Origin: Ferruginibacter sp.
Lineage (GTDB): Bacteria > Bacteroidota > Bacteroidia > Chitinophagales > Chitinophagaceae
Assembly: GCA_025963635.1 (NCBI GenBank)
Contig: JAOQAK010000016.1
Location: forward strand, 1-64,000
Direction: 5' to 3'
Length of the DNA stretch: 64,000 nucleotides
In this document: in pieces, positions 7,913-17,048 of the stretch
Position numbering within the stretch: position 1 is the first letter of the stretch
Layout: each line of letters opens with the position of its first letter
Position numbers and translations under genes: made by a program
The notes under the pieces: model-generated
What the model saw: only the letters and a program-made list of their open reading frames with translations
The model's database searches: none
Told to the model about the DNA's origin: nothing

Positions 7913-9334
7913 ATGTACCGATCTTTTCGTTCATTTTTCAACAGGCTGGCAAACATGTTTTGTGGTTTTTTATTTGTAGTAAACAAGAAAAATATTCATA
8001 CGGGTAGCGCATACCGCTATACCGTTTTGTCTGCATTTATTCTTTTCGGAGCCTGTAATTCAAATCCTCAAACTAAACCAGTAACTATACCGGGCGAATT
8101 TACCGTTCAATATTTATTGCCGCCGCCCTCTCCCATTACAGATGCTGAAAAAGAACACCTGCGCAGTTCCTGTGAAGCATGGTACAATACTAAGTTAAAG
8201 TCGAGCCGTTTCAATGGTGGTATTGTTGTTGCAAAAAAAGGAAATATTATTTTTGAAGCATATAATGGCACTGGCCACCCGGGCAGCACAGATACGATCA
8301 CTGACAGTACTTCCTTTCACATTGCTTCTGTTTCGAAAACCTTTACTGCTATGGCTGTGCTGAAGCTGTGGGAAAATGGAAAGCTTAACATTGATGACGA
8401 ATTCAGTAAATATTTCCCCAACTTCAATTACCCCGGAGTAACCGTACGAACCTTGCTAGATCACCGGAGCGGATTGCCCAATTATGTTCATTTTATGGAG
8501 AATATGGGATGGAATAAAAAAATAAATATCACTAACCAGGATGTACTGGACTTTTTAATAACGCGAAAAGCTGAGATACAGAATATTGGTACCCCGGATA
8601 CAAGATTTGCTTATTGTAATACGAATTTCGCATTACTTGCTTTACTGATTGAAAAGGTAAGTGGCAAAAAATACGGCGACTATTTACAGGAAACTTTTTT
8701 TTCACCCCTGCAAATGAAACATACATTCGTTTACAACCATGCCGATTCTGGCAAGGTGACGATGAGCTACGACTGGAGAGGCAAATTAATTGCACAAAGC
8801 TTTTTGGATATGGTATATGGTGATAAAAACATATACAGTACACCCCGCGATTTACTAACCTGGGACAGGGCATTAACCAGCGGGCTTTTGTTTACCCCAA
8901 AAACATTGGAAGCAGCGTATACTCCTTATAGCAATGAAAGGGCAGGTATCCGCAACTACGGACTTGGGTGGAGAATGAACAATTATCCCTCCGGTAAAAA
9001 AATGATCTATCACAATGGCTGGTGGCATGGCAATAATGCAGCATTTATAAGGTTGCTGGAAGATTCCGCAACAATTATTGTGCTCGGCAATAAATACAAC
9101 CAGGGCATTTACCATGCAAAGGACCTGGCAAATATTTTTGGAAATTATTTTGGTGATGCGGGCGAAGATGAATCAGAAACCGCCAGGATTGTGCAATCGC
9201 CGGTAAAGAAGCCAGCCGCTAGAACTGTACGCCAAAAAGTACCCACGACAAAAAAGAAGGTCATAAAAAAATCCACCGTCAAAGCAACTGCAAAAAAGAA
9301 ACCAACGCAGCCAACGCGTAGAAAGAAACACTAA
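7913..9334 (+). CDS. Class C beta-lactamase-like serine hydrolase lipoprotein with Lys-rich tail
   Basis: Penicillin-binding-protein-like serine hydrolase, probably lipid-anchored in the envelope. A hydrophobic stretch ends in the lipobox-like ILFGACNS near residue 48. The active-site SxxK is SVSK in HIASVSKTFTAM, the YxN-equivalent is YCNTN, and a late YHNGWWHG supplies the HxG motif. Substrate is unknown; the family includes peptidases and esterases as well as beta-lactamases. The last 55 or so residues are unusual: rich in Lys, Ala, Thr, Pro and Arg and ending RRKKH, resembling a histone H1 tail. An internal ATG at 7955 is an alternative start. Confidence 0.85.
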   Translation: MYRSFRSFFNRLANMFCGFLFVVNKKNIHTGSAYRYTVLSAFILFGACNSNPQTKPVTIPGEFTVQYLLPPPSPITDAEKEHLRSSCEAWYNTKLKSSRFNGGIVVAKKGNIIFEAYNGTGHPGSTDTITDSTSFHIASVSKTFTAMAVLKLWENGKLNIDDEFSKYFPNFNYPGVTVRTLLDHRSGLPNYVHFMENMGWNKKINITNQDVLDFLITRKAEIQNIGTPDTRFAYCNTNFALLALLIEKVSGKKYGDYLQETFFSPLQMKHTFVYNHADSGKVTMSYDWRGKLIAQSFLDMVYGDKNIYSTPRDLLTWDRALTSGLLFTPKTLEAAYTPYSNERAGIRNYGLGWRMNNYPSGKKMIYHNGWWHGNNAAFIRLLEDSATIIVLGNKYNQGIYHAKDLANIFGNYFGDAGEDESETARIVQSPVKKPAARTVRQKVPTTKKKVIKKSTVKATAKKKPTQPTRRKKH

Positions 9335-9456
9335 TCACTACAATATTATCATCAGCTTTATCGCTTCCAAATAATAGTGATGAAGAAATTATAGTTCGAT
9401 CTTGTGTACTATTTCTGATAGGTTTATCGAATTGGATTACTCAATTGGTAAATCCT

Positions 9457-11304
9457 CTATTGAGTAATATTCAGCGTCACCAGTTTCCCATCCATTGTAG
9501 TTGCTACAACTGTGTTCTTGTCCAATACCTTTACTGTATTTACCATCGAGTTGTCAATCTTATGTGCCCACTCAACTTTTTGTGTTGCCGGGTTAATGCA
9601 ATATACCACCCCGCTTTTTGTTCCAAAGAAAACAAGGCCCTCTTTTTCTATCAGCATAGAAGGCACATGTTCGTACCCAAATCCACAGGCGAGTTTCCAG
9701 GCTACGGATTGCTTATCACGGCTTGCAGCATAAGCTACAATAGTATCCTGCATTGTTTTACCATAGATCCATTTACTGTCTGCAGATATGCCAATCGATT
9801 CACGGATGGTTGCATCATTATTTCTCCATAAGGTAGCACCACTGGTAGCATCAATCGTAGTGATATAACGGTCGGGCGCCACTACATACACTACACCATC
9901 TGCTGCAACCGGAATACATGCCGCGGGAGAATACATGCGCACAGAAGAACCATTGTTCCATTTCCAAATCAATGCACCGGTTAAACTGTTAACCGCGTAG
10001 AGGTTCCTGTCCCATGCGCCAAAAATCACCATTCCATTATATTCAATCGGGGTACTAACGACAGGTCCGTCAATTCCGGGGAATTTCCAGAGGATGTTCC
10101 CATTATTTAAATTCAATGCAAGAAAAGAATGATAGAAACCAGCAATAAAAACAGTATCCCCCCTAATCAACGGTGAGGCAAGTACTGCAGTTCCAGTTTC
10201 CAGTTTCCATTTCAGTTTGCCATTTTTAATGTCCACGCAATATATATTGCCATCTCCTGATCCAAACACAAGCCTTCCGGCAGAAACAGCAGGAGAAGAA
10301 AAGATAGCGGCGCCTGTTGAAAAACTCCATTTTTGTTTTCCGTCGTTCAAAGCAAAGCATGTCAGCACACCATTCTGATTGCCCACGATGACCTTATCAC
10401 CCGCTACTGCCGGTGTAGAAATTATATTGGCAGCTGAAGAGATTACCCACTTTTCTTTTACCTGCTTATATTTTTGATTAATACTAAAATCCGGCCGGGT
10501 AAATTGCTTTTGCTGGTCATATTTCCTGGTTTCGATCTTTATGGCTGTCCAACTCTTTAATGTCTCTTTCCCAGGTCTTCTCTCGGTGAAAATCATAGAG
10601 TCGCTTCTTACATCTACTAAATTATATCCTCCAATTTCCGCTTTGGCCCGAAGGTTGGAACGGCCCATTACTCCCGGTATATCTTCAAAATTCAGCCTAT
10701 TATTTGAATGACCATGACCGCAAAGAATTGCCCATGTGTTATGCTGGCGAAGGCGGTCAGTCACTTCGTACCAGTTATCCAATTGATTGTCTATCGGGTA
10801 ATGATTTAGAAAAATTAATGGTTGCCCGGGTTTGAGCTTCTTCAATTCATCATCCAACCAGTTAACTGCATTACGGGGCACGTGACCATCACTCATTCGT
10901 ACATAGGGCCCCGATGCACAACCAAGAAAACGAATCCCATCATATTCAAAGTTGAATTTATCATCGCCGAAGATAGTAGAAAACATTACTCCTCCACTTT
11001 CACTCCAGCCGGTATCATGGTTGCCGGGGATGATATACCAGGGGATATCCAGGCTATCCAATATTTGCTTCGCCATTTTCAATTCTTCATTAGTGCCCAT
11101 CTCGGTAATATCTCCGGTGATGACTACGAAAGCAATATCCGACATGGCATTGATATCCCTGACAGTACGCCGCAAATCCTCTTCTGGAGTGTCATTGCCA
11201 ACATTAATATGTGTATCTGAAATAAAAGCAAAGCGAAATGCTTTATGCTGTGCCGGCGCTAAAAAGGGCGTGACGAGCAACAAAAGAAAAAACAAATATT
11301 TCAT
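9457..11304 (-). CDS. Secreted metallophosphoesterase fused to a PQQ-type beta-propeller
   Basis: A 615-residue exported protein with two modules. After a signal peptide (MKYLFFLLLLVTPFLAPAQ), residues about 25-230 form a calcineurin-like phosphoesterase with DTH, GDITE, GNHD and GHGHSN metal-binding motifs. Residues about 290-615 contain PQQ/BamB-type blades with repeated VVFGSGDGNIYCVDIKNGK-like units. The phosphoesterase could hydrolyse phosphomonoesters or diesters; the propeller may bind partner or substrate. It lies 72 bases downstream of the SusD gene on the same strand, which suggests it processes the ligand taken up by that SusC/D pair. Confidence 0.88.
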   Translation of the reverse strand: MKYLFFLLLLVTPFLAPAQHKAFRFAFISDTHINVGNDTPEEDLRRTVRDINAMSDIAFVVITGDITEMGTNEELKMAKQILDSLDIPWYIIPGNHDTGWSESGGVMFSTIFGDDKFNFEYDGIRFLGCASGPYVRMSDGHVPRNAVNWLDDELKKLKPGQPLIFLNHYPIDNQLDNWYEVTDRLRQHNTWAILCGHGHSNNRLNFEDIPGVMGRSNLRAKAEIGGYNLVDVRSDSMIFTERRPGKETLKSWTAIKIETRKYDQQKQFTRPDFSINQKYKQVKEKWVISSAANIISTPAVAGDKVIVGNQNGVLTCFALNDGKQKWSFSTGAAIFSSPAVSAGRLVFGSGDGNIYCVDIKNGKLKWKLETGTAVLASPLIRGDTVFIAGFYHSFLALNLNNGNILWKFPGIDGPVVSTPIEYNGMVIFGAWDRNLYAVNSLTGALIWKWNNGSSVRMYSPAACIPVAADGVVYVVAPDRYITTIDATSGATLWRNNDATIRESIGISADSKWIYGKTMQDTIVAYAASRDKQSVAWKLACGFGYEHVPSMLIEKEGLVFFGTKSGVVYCINPATQKVEWAHKIDNSMVNTVKVLDKNTVVATTMDGKLVTLNITQ

Positions 11305-11376
11305 AATCTATTTTCAAGGATTTGATAAAATAAAAACGGGAGCTTTTCAGCTCCCGGATTTGAAAAATATTGCATA

Positions 11377-13062
11377 TTACCAGCCGGGATTCTGCATGGT
11401 AGCCTGTATGGAAACAGGATACAATAAAATCTGGCTTGTTGGCACCGCTGACAAATAATTTTTTGGATTAACAAACACTCTCTGCTGTGCAGCAGTATAA
11501 GGCATTATATATCCCTGTGCATTTAACCTCACAGCACCGTTGGCAGGCACTTTGGCGCCAAGAAATGAATCAGGATTAACATTACTGTCTAAATAAGTAC
11601 CCTTTTTCCATCGCATAAGATCCTGAAAGCGAAACCCATCCATCATCAGTTCAGTCCTTCTTTCCCTACGTATTTCCCAAATTAGTGAGGTAACATCCGC
11701 GTCCTTTTTAGGATCGGTAAACGTTGTTCCGTTAATTGCCACATTTTGGCCGGCAACATATTGAAGTTTGGCCACACCTGCGCGTGCCCGTAAGCGATTT
11801 ACTGACATATCCAAATCCGCCTGTGTAAATGTGTATTTGCCCATCTGATCCAGTTCTGCGGCGGCTTCGGCATAGTTGAGGTATATTTCGGCTAACCAAA
11901 ATAAAGGAGCATCGGTAATACCCGTGTTAATCGCTGTGGGTATTGTTTTTAACTTATTGGTGTCTGGTAAAAACTTCGCGGGCCGGTAACCGGTACTGGC
12001 CGTTAAACTGTTTTTAACGTGTCCAATATAATAGAGATATGTAGAGTCTATCGTAAGTTTCAATCTATTGTCCCTATTCGCCATCACCTTGGTGATATCA
12101 GCATCTCCCTGGTATAGAGGAGAAAGGCTGATTGGTAACCCGTCAACAGCAACATAAGATTCTACAGCGGATTTTGACAAACCATTCATAGCCGTACTGC
12201 TGTAATTATACGCAATCAGGGAATGTTGCAATGTACCTGCCTCATAGCGCTTATAAAGTATGATTTCCTTATTACCTGCGAGGTTATCTGAGTTGTAAGT
12301 AGACTGGTAGTTTGCAGAAAGCGCATAGGATGCACTCATCAATAATGCAGAGGCGTCTTTTGATGCCTGCAAAAATTTGTCAGCATCCGTGAGCGCCAGT
12401 TCAGTATGGTATTTCCTGTAAGTTCCTTCGTATAAGCCAATACGTGATTTAAGCGCCAGCGCAACATCTTTATTCACTGTGTTATCCAAATCCTTTACTC
12501 TTAGATTGACAACGGCAAAATTCATATCAGCCAAAACACTATCCATTACCATCTGGCGACTATCCCTTGGCTTATATATCTGGGTGGTATCTGCAAAATC
12601 TATAGACCTGCTGTAGTAGGGTACTCCACCAAAGGATTGAACTAGTTTGAAATATTGAAAAGCACGAAAGAATCTCGCAACGCCTTTCCAATGATTTTTA
12701 GCTTCATCCGGCATGCTAACGCCGTCTATTCTTTCTAACATAATATTCGCCTTCCTGATATTGGCAAAAGACCAGTCAGCATTAGATGATGCCGTAGTTT
12801 GCGGAAATTGAGTGAATGTAGAAGCCGCCTGGTCATCCGTTAACGTGGGAAAATAAAAGTCGCCATTGGTCGCTGAACCGTTCCCGTAACCATTGAACAT
12901 GTTGTAAAATTCCCAGTTATAGGAACGTACACTATTTTCATTTTTCCAGAATGAAGGATCTGTCAGGGTATCAGGGTTGGTGACATCAACGAATTTTTTA
13001 CATCCCGTTGCACATATGATCAACACAAGCAGGAGTGGGAAATATATTTTAGTGAGTCTCAT
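11377..13062 (-). CDS. RagB/SusD family nutrient-uptake outer-membrane lipoprotein
   Basis: Surface lipoprotein that caps the partner SusC transporter and binds its ligand. The 561 residues start with a lipoprotein signal ending at the ICATGCKKF lipobox. The chain is rich in TPR-like helices, and the C-terminal SusD region contains the IRRERRTELMMDGFRFQDLMRW block typical of RagB/SusD. It follows the SusC gene by 31 bases and precedes the phosphoesterase-propeller gene. Substrate is not predictable, but the neighbour hints at a phosphorylated compound. Confidence 0.93.
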   Translation of the reverse strand: MRLTKIYFPLLLVLIICATGCKKFVDVTNPDTLTDPSFWKNENSVRSYNWEFYNMFNGYGNGSATNGDFYFPTLTDDQAASTFTQFPQTTASSNADWSFANIRKANIMLERIDGVSMPDEAKNHWKGVARFFRAFQYFKLVQSFGGVPYYSRSIDFADTTQIYKPRDSRQMVMDSVLADMNFAVVNLRVKDLDNTVNKDVALALKSRIGLYEGTYRKYHTELALTDADKFLQASKDASALLMSASYALSANYQSTYNSDNLAGNKEIILYKRYEAGTLQHSLIAYNYSSTAMNGLSKSAVESYVAVDGLPISLSPLYQGDADITKVMANRDNRLKLTIDSTYLYYIGHVKNSLTASTGYRPAKFLPDTNKLKTIPTAINTGITDAPLFWLAEIYLNYAEAAAELDQMGKYTFTQADLDMSVNRLRARAGVAKLQYVAGQNVAINGTTFTDPKKDADVTSLIWEIRRERRTELMMDGFRFQDLMRWKKGTYLDSNVNPDSFLGAKVPANGAVRLNAQGYIMPYTAAQQRVFVNPKNYLSAVPTSQILLYPVSIQATMQNPGW

Positions 13063-13093
13063 ATCAAAAGTAATTAATCGTAAAAAAATTTAA

Positions 13094-16000
13094 TTAAAAT
13101 GTAAGTTGCATGCCAACAGAGTATGACCTTGAGAATGGCCAGTTTCTTCCTATAAACCCGCCTGTTGCACTTGCATCAGTAATTTCAGGATCGATAGGGG
13201 CACCTACATTGGAAATTTCAGCCAGATTTTGTCCGCTAAAATATGCTCTCAGCTTTTGTATTTTAAATTTTCCGGTTAACCGATCAGGCAGTGAATATCC
13301 TACCGTAATATTCTTCAAGCGGCAATAGGCAAGATTTAAAAGATATTTTGTTTGCGGAACAAAATTGTTACTTCCCACGTTTATGCCGGCGATAGGTGTA
13401 GTATTGTTGTTAGGATACAGGCGCGGATAGCGTGCATCCGTATTATCAGGTTTCCAATAGTCTAACTGATTGGCATATAAAATATCTAGGCCCTGGTACA
13501 TTGGAAGTGCAACGTTGCCCACTCCCCACCAGTCGCGTTTGCCGACGCCTTGTAAAAAGATATCAATGTCCAGATTTTTCCATGATCCACCGATTCTTGC
13601 ATTGTATTGATACCTTGGCTGGGTATTACCAATTACTTTTAAGTCACCGTGATCACTTAAAGTCATTTTGCCACCATCTATTTTGTTATCGCCATTTAAA
13701 TCTTTATATTTTATATCGCCCGGTCCGAAAACAAAATTACCACTCTGTAAAACTTTTTGTGTTGGTGACTTGGCAACATCGTCTGCGGAAGTAAAGTAAC
13801 TATCTGTTTCAAAACCCCAGATCTCACCGTATGCTTTGCCTATATAATTGAATGCTGTAGAAATTGAGTTATTTGGATTGTTCCATTCAGTAAACACTGT
13901 TTTGTAATCCCAGAAACTTACCGAGCCATACAGCCTTATATCTTTGCTGATAGGATAGTTGGCGTCTAGCATGAGTTCGTACCCTCTTGTTCTAAAATTA
14001 CCCGCGTTCACCCTGGGGCCGCTTGTACCAAAAGTTGATGGCACACTGCTTGGCTGTATCATCCCCTGCGTATTTCTTTCATACCAATCAAACGTAAGCC
14101 CGATATGATTTTTAAACATTTTCAGGTCAGCTCCGAAATCCAGCGTTGACACCCTTTCCCACTTTAGAGAATTTGCTACTGCCAGGGGCTGTCCAATACT
14201 GGGAGTAAGCGCAGTACCTCCGGCAGTAAGCCAGTTAACAGTTGTTCCGTTCATTGAACTTATGAAATAATTTCCCCCAATATCCTGGTTCCCCAATTCA
14301 CCGTAAGAAGCCCTGATTTTGAACTCAGAAAGTGTTTTCTTAAGCGGTTCCATAAAATTCTCTTCGCTGATCCTGTATCCAACAGAACCTGATGGAAAGA
14401 AAGCCCACCTGTCTTGTAACGGGAATGAAGATGACCCATCATAACGGTCGTTTACTTCCAGCAAATACTTTCCTTTATAATCATAATTGATCCTTCCAAA
14501 ATATCCTGCAAAGGCCCTTTTACCATGGCCATTGGTTGGCCATCCATAAACACCTGATCCAGCAACACCAATGGACGGGTCGCCATAAGTTAATCCAAGT
14601 TCACCTTGTGTAGGATCTAATAACCCGCGGCGGGAAGCAAGAAAATTAATGGTTTCATCTTTTTCTGCATTGATACCTGCTGTCACCTTGACGTTATGAT
14701 TCTTCGCAAATGTATTTTGGTAAGTTGCATAGGTGTTAAAAGTATTGATCAGCAACCGGCCAGAAGTGTAGGTTGCAGCGTTGGATGCAGCTGAAGAGAT
14801 ATCTGCTAATGAAAGGGTTCCTGCAGACCAATAATCCCAAGCCAAAATCGGGCCTCCTGTTTCATGACGGAGCGTATTATCTCTTGCCATTGTATAGTCT
14901 GCCCTTACATTGATATGTTTATTTATTTTCAATGTAGCACCAAAGTCTATTCTCTGGTAATTAGAAGTTACATTGGATTTACTGGCGCCGGCCATGTATG
15001 CAGAATTTGTTCTGAAATAATTTCCGTTGTATGTGCCAAAGGGAAAATAATTACCCCAGCGCCAGAAATAATACCAGTAATCCTGGTAGCCATATGGATA
15101 GTCATAGCTAAAATTACGGTTCAATGTTTTTACACTCACATCTAACCACTTGGTAGGGCTGGCATTTAACCCCACTGTAAAATTATACTTGTCAACCTTG
15201 TCAGGATTCATTTTAAAGATGCCACCGTCCTGGCTGAAACCACCGGATGCAAAATACCCGATTTTTTCACCCCCACCCTGGATGCTGATATTGTGTTGCT
15301 GAGAAAAACTGTATTTATTCAACATCTCTTTTTTAGGGTCCCATACTTTGAAGAAGTAGGCTCTGCCATCTACCGGATCGATGTCCCAATCTTCACCCTT
15401 TACCATTACATTGCCATTTTTGCCTGCAAAGTTTTTCTTCCAGTTGATAATCCCCTCCCTTAATTTCACCAGGTTCATACCAAATGTTTCCGGTGATGAA
15501 GTACCCGACCTAACACCTGCCTCGTTCAATCCTTGCAATTCATCCACAGGATCTGCAAAATCGGGCAATATGGTAGGTGTATTCCAGGAAAAATAATTGT
15601 TATAATTTACTGTCATCTTCTGGTTCATTTTACCAGACTTTGTTTTAATTAATACTACTCCAAAGGCCGCTCTTGCGCCATATATAGAAGTAGAAGCTGC
15701 GTCTTTTAAAACAGATATGCTTTCTATATCATTTGGATTGATGATGGATAAGTCCTGCGTTTCCACGTTATCAACCAGTATCAATGGCCTGCTGGAACCG
15801 TTGATAGATCCGATACCACGAATGTTGATAGAAGCCCCTGCGGTTAAACCACCATTACCATATTGAATGGTCAATCCCGGTACCACACCTTGCAGTGCAC
15901 GGGTAGGATCGTTTAAAGGTTTGCTGCCGAAAGTTTTATTAACATCCACTACCGTTACAGCACCGGTGAGGTTTACCTTTTTTTGAGTACCATATCCTAC

Positions 16001-16327
16001 CACTACAACATCTTCCAATACATTGGTTTGAGATTGTGTAAGAACAATGGTCATAAAATTTTCATCGGTAACAGCAACTTCTTTAGCTGTACGGCCGACA
16101 TGAGAAAATTGCAGCACCTGGCCCGTGCTGGCCGAGATGGCAAACTTTCCCTGCGCATTGGATTGTGTACTCCTCGTAGTGCCTTTCACTGAAATGGATA
16201 CCCCGGCAAGTGATGATATATCATCCCCGGTTACAACGCCGGAAATTAGCCTGTCCTGGGCATTACCGGAAAAACCCAGTAACAAAAATCCAAAACAAAG
16301 AAATGTTAAGTAAAAGATGTTTCTCAT
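13094..16327 (-). CDS. SusC/RagA family TonB-linked outer-membrane transporter
   Basis: TonB-dependent receptor of about 1077 residues that imports the ligand captured by SusD. A signal peptide (MRNIFYLTFLCFGFLLLGF) is followed by a carboxypeptidase-regulatory-like domain (SGVVTGDDISSLAGVSISVKG). The SusC plug signature VVVGYGTQKKVNLTGAV comes next, then the Plug domain with RGIGSI and YGARAAFGVVLIKTK, and a C-terminal barrel ending SVGMQLTF. The frame extends to an ATG at 16408, but the signal peptide places the start at 16327. It is the first gene of a three-gene unit. Confidence 0.95.
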   Translation of the reverse strand: MRNIFYLTFLCFGFLLLGFSGNAQDRLISGVVTGDDISSLAGVSISVKGTTRSTQSNAQGKFAISASTGQVLQFSHVGRTAKEVAVTDENFMTIVLTQSQTNVLEDVVVVGYGTQKKVNLTGAVTVVDVNKTFGSKPLNDPTRALQGVVPGLTIQYGNGGLTAGASINIRGIGSINGSSRPLILVDNVETQDLSIINPNDIESISVLKDAASTSIYGARAAFGVVLIKTKSGKMNQKMTVNYNNYFSWNTPTILPDFADPVDELQGLNEAGVRSGTSSPETFGMNLVKLREGIINWKKNFAGKNGNVMVKGEDWDIDPVDGRAYFFKVWDPKKEMLNKYSFSQQHNISIQGGGEKIGYFASGGFSQDGGIFKMNPDKVDKYNFTVGLNASPTKWLDVSVKTLNRNFSYDYPYGYQDYWYYFWRWGNYFPFGTYNGNYFRTNSAYMAGASKSNVTSNYQRIDFGATLKINKHINVRADYTMARDNTLRHETGGPILAWDYWSAGTLSLADISSAASNAATYTSGRLLINTFNTYATYQNTFAKNHNVKVTAGINAEKDETINFLASRRGLLDPTQGELGLTYGDPSIGVAGSGVYGWPTNGHGKRAFAGYFGRINYDYKGKYLLEVNDRYDGSSSFPLQDRWAFFPSGSVGYRISEENFMEPLKKTLSEFKIRASYGELGNQDIGGNYFISSMNGTTVNWLTAGGTALTPSIGQPLAVANSLKWERVSTLDFGADLKMFKNHIGLTFDWYERNTQGMIQPSSVPSTFGTSGPRVNAGNFRTRGYELMLDANYPISKDIRLYGSVSFWDYKTVFTEWNNPNNSISTAFNYIGKAYGEIWGFETDSYFTSADDVAKSPTQKVLQSGNFVFGPGDIKYKDLNGDNKIDGGKMTLSDHGDLKVIGNTQPRYQYNARIGGSWKNLDIDIFLQGVGKRDWWGVGNVALPMYQGLDILYANQLDYWKPDNTDARYPRLYPNNNTTPIAGINVGSNNFVPQTKYLLNLAYCRLKNITVGYSLPDRLTGKFKIQKLRAYFSGQNLAEISNVGAPIDPEITDASATGGFIGRNWPFSRSYSVGMQLTF

Positions 16328-16916
16328 AACAATTGTTTTAACTGTAAATAAATTGAAAACTGAATTTGTGGTTTGTATAAGGGGGATTAAATTACTTTTA
16401 CCTGACAACCTTGACGCCCATTAAAAATCTGTCTTTATTAATTTTCAACTTTCGCTTTGCTCTCATTAATTCCTCCAATGTAAGGCTCAATAGCTGCATG
16501 CATCGGTAAGTTGCCATTCCATTCAAGTTGCTTTACTAAGTCTTCATGGATGATTCGCTATTGATATTAATGAACCTATGCGAAAACACATTTCCCGACA
16601 GTTTGCTCTAATGTTTCATTCACTTTATGGCGTTTCTTAAACTAGTGTTAAAATTGGTAATGTCAAATATACGAGAAAGAAATGCACAAAAACGCACAAA
16701 ATTCAAAATAAAAATTGCATAATGTCGAAAATACCGGCATTAACCTGCAAAACTAAAAAGAAGACGTCCTTGTCATGCCTGGGAAGGAAACTTAGAATCT
16801 TCCATTCGAGGAGTTTTTAACAACATATTTATACGGAGAATGGCCCAGAAATGGTGACCCATTGCAGTATTGCACGGACATGAACTCGTTTTAAGGGAGA
16901 CCATATTGTATAACGT
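16328..16916. other. Intergenic region upstream of the first SusC gene
   Basis: This stretch should contain the promoter of the SusC-SusD-phosphoesterase unit. No anti-sigma or ECF sigma gene is present. A protein-like open segment at 16438-16557 is described separately. The rest is AT-rich and unrecognised. Confidence 0.5.
16438..16557 (-). pseudogene. Possible gene remnant, 39 protein-like codons without a start
   Basis: Minus-strand translation is open for 39 codons between an in-frame TAG and a TAA, and reads like normal protein (LVKQLEWNGNLPMHAAIEPY and onward to KVEN). There is no ATG at its beginning; the only internal ATG would leave 21 residues. I do not recognise the family. It may be the C-terminal scrap of a decayed gene or a chance open frame. 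Confidence 0.25.
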
Positions 16917-16954
16917 AAAAAGAGGCTGCTCAGCTTTTGAGACAGCCTCTTTTT
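16917..16954 (-). terminator. Strong intrinsic terminator, bidirectional in form
   Basis: Perfect 12-base arms AAAAAGAGGCTG at 16917-16928 and CAGCCTCTTTTT at 16943-16954 enclose a loop that can extend the stem by CTCA/TGAG. The T run and A run on opposite sides allow use from either direction. It lies about 95 bases beyond the stop of the second SusD gene (17049) and likely ends that SusC/D transcript. Confidence 0.88.
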
Positions 16955-17048
16955 ATTCAAGAGAATAGAATTCAAGATATTGTCGAATCCTGCTAACCGG
17001 GTGAAAGTCTTTGCCGTTAATTATAATCGGAAACAGACTTACAGAATA

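Noticed and set aside
9445-9831. 128-codon plus-strand frame at the end of the phosphoesterase-propeller gene
   Set aside because: Cys- and His-rich shadow of the propeller blades on the other strand.
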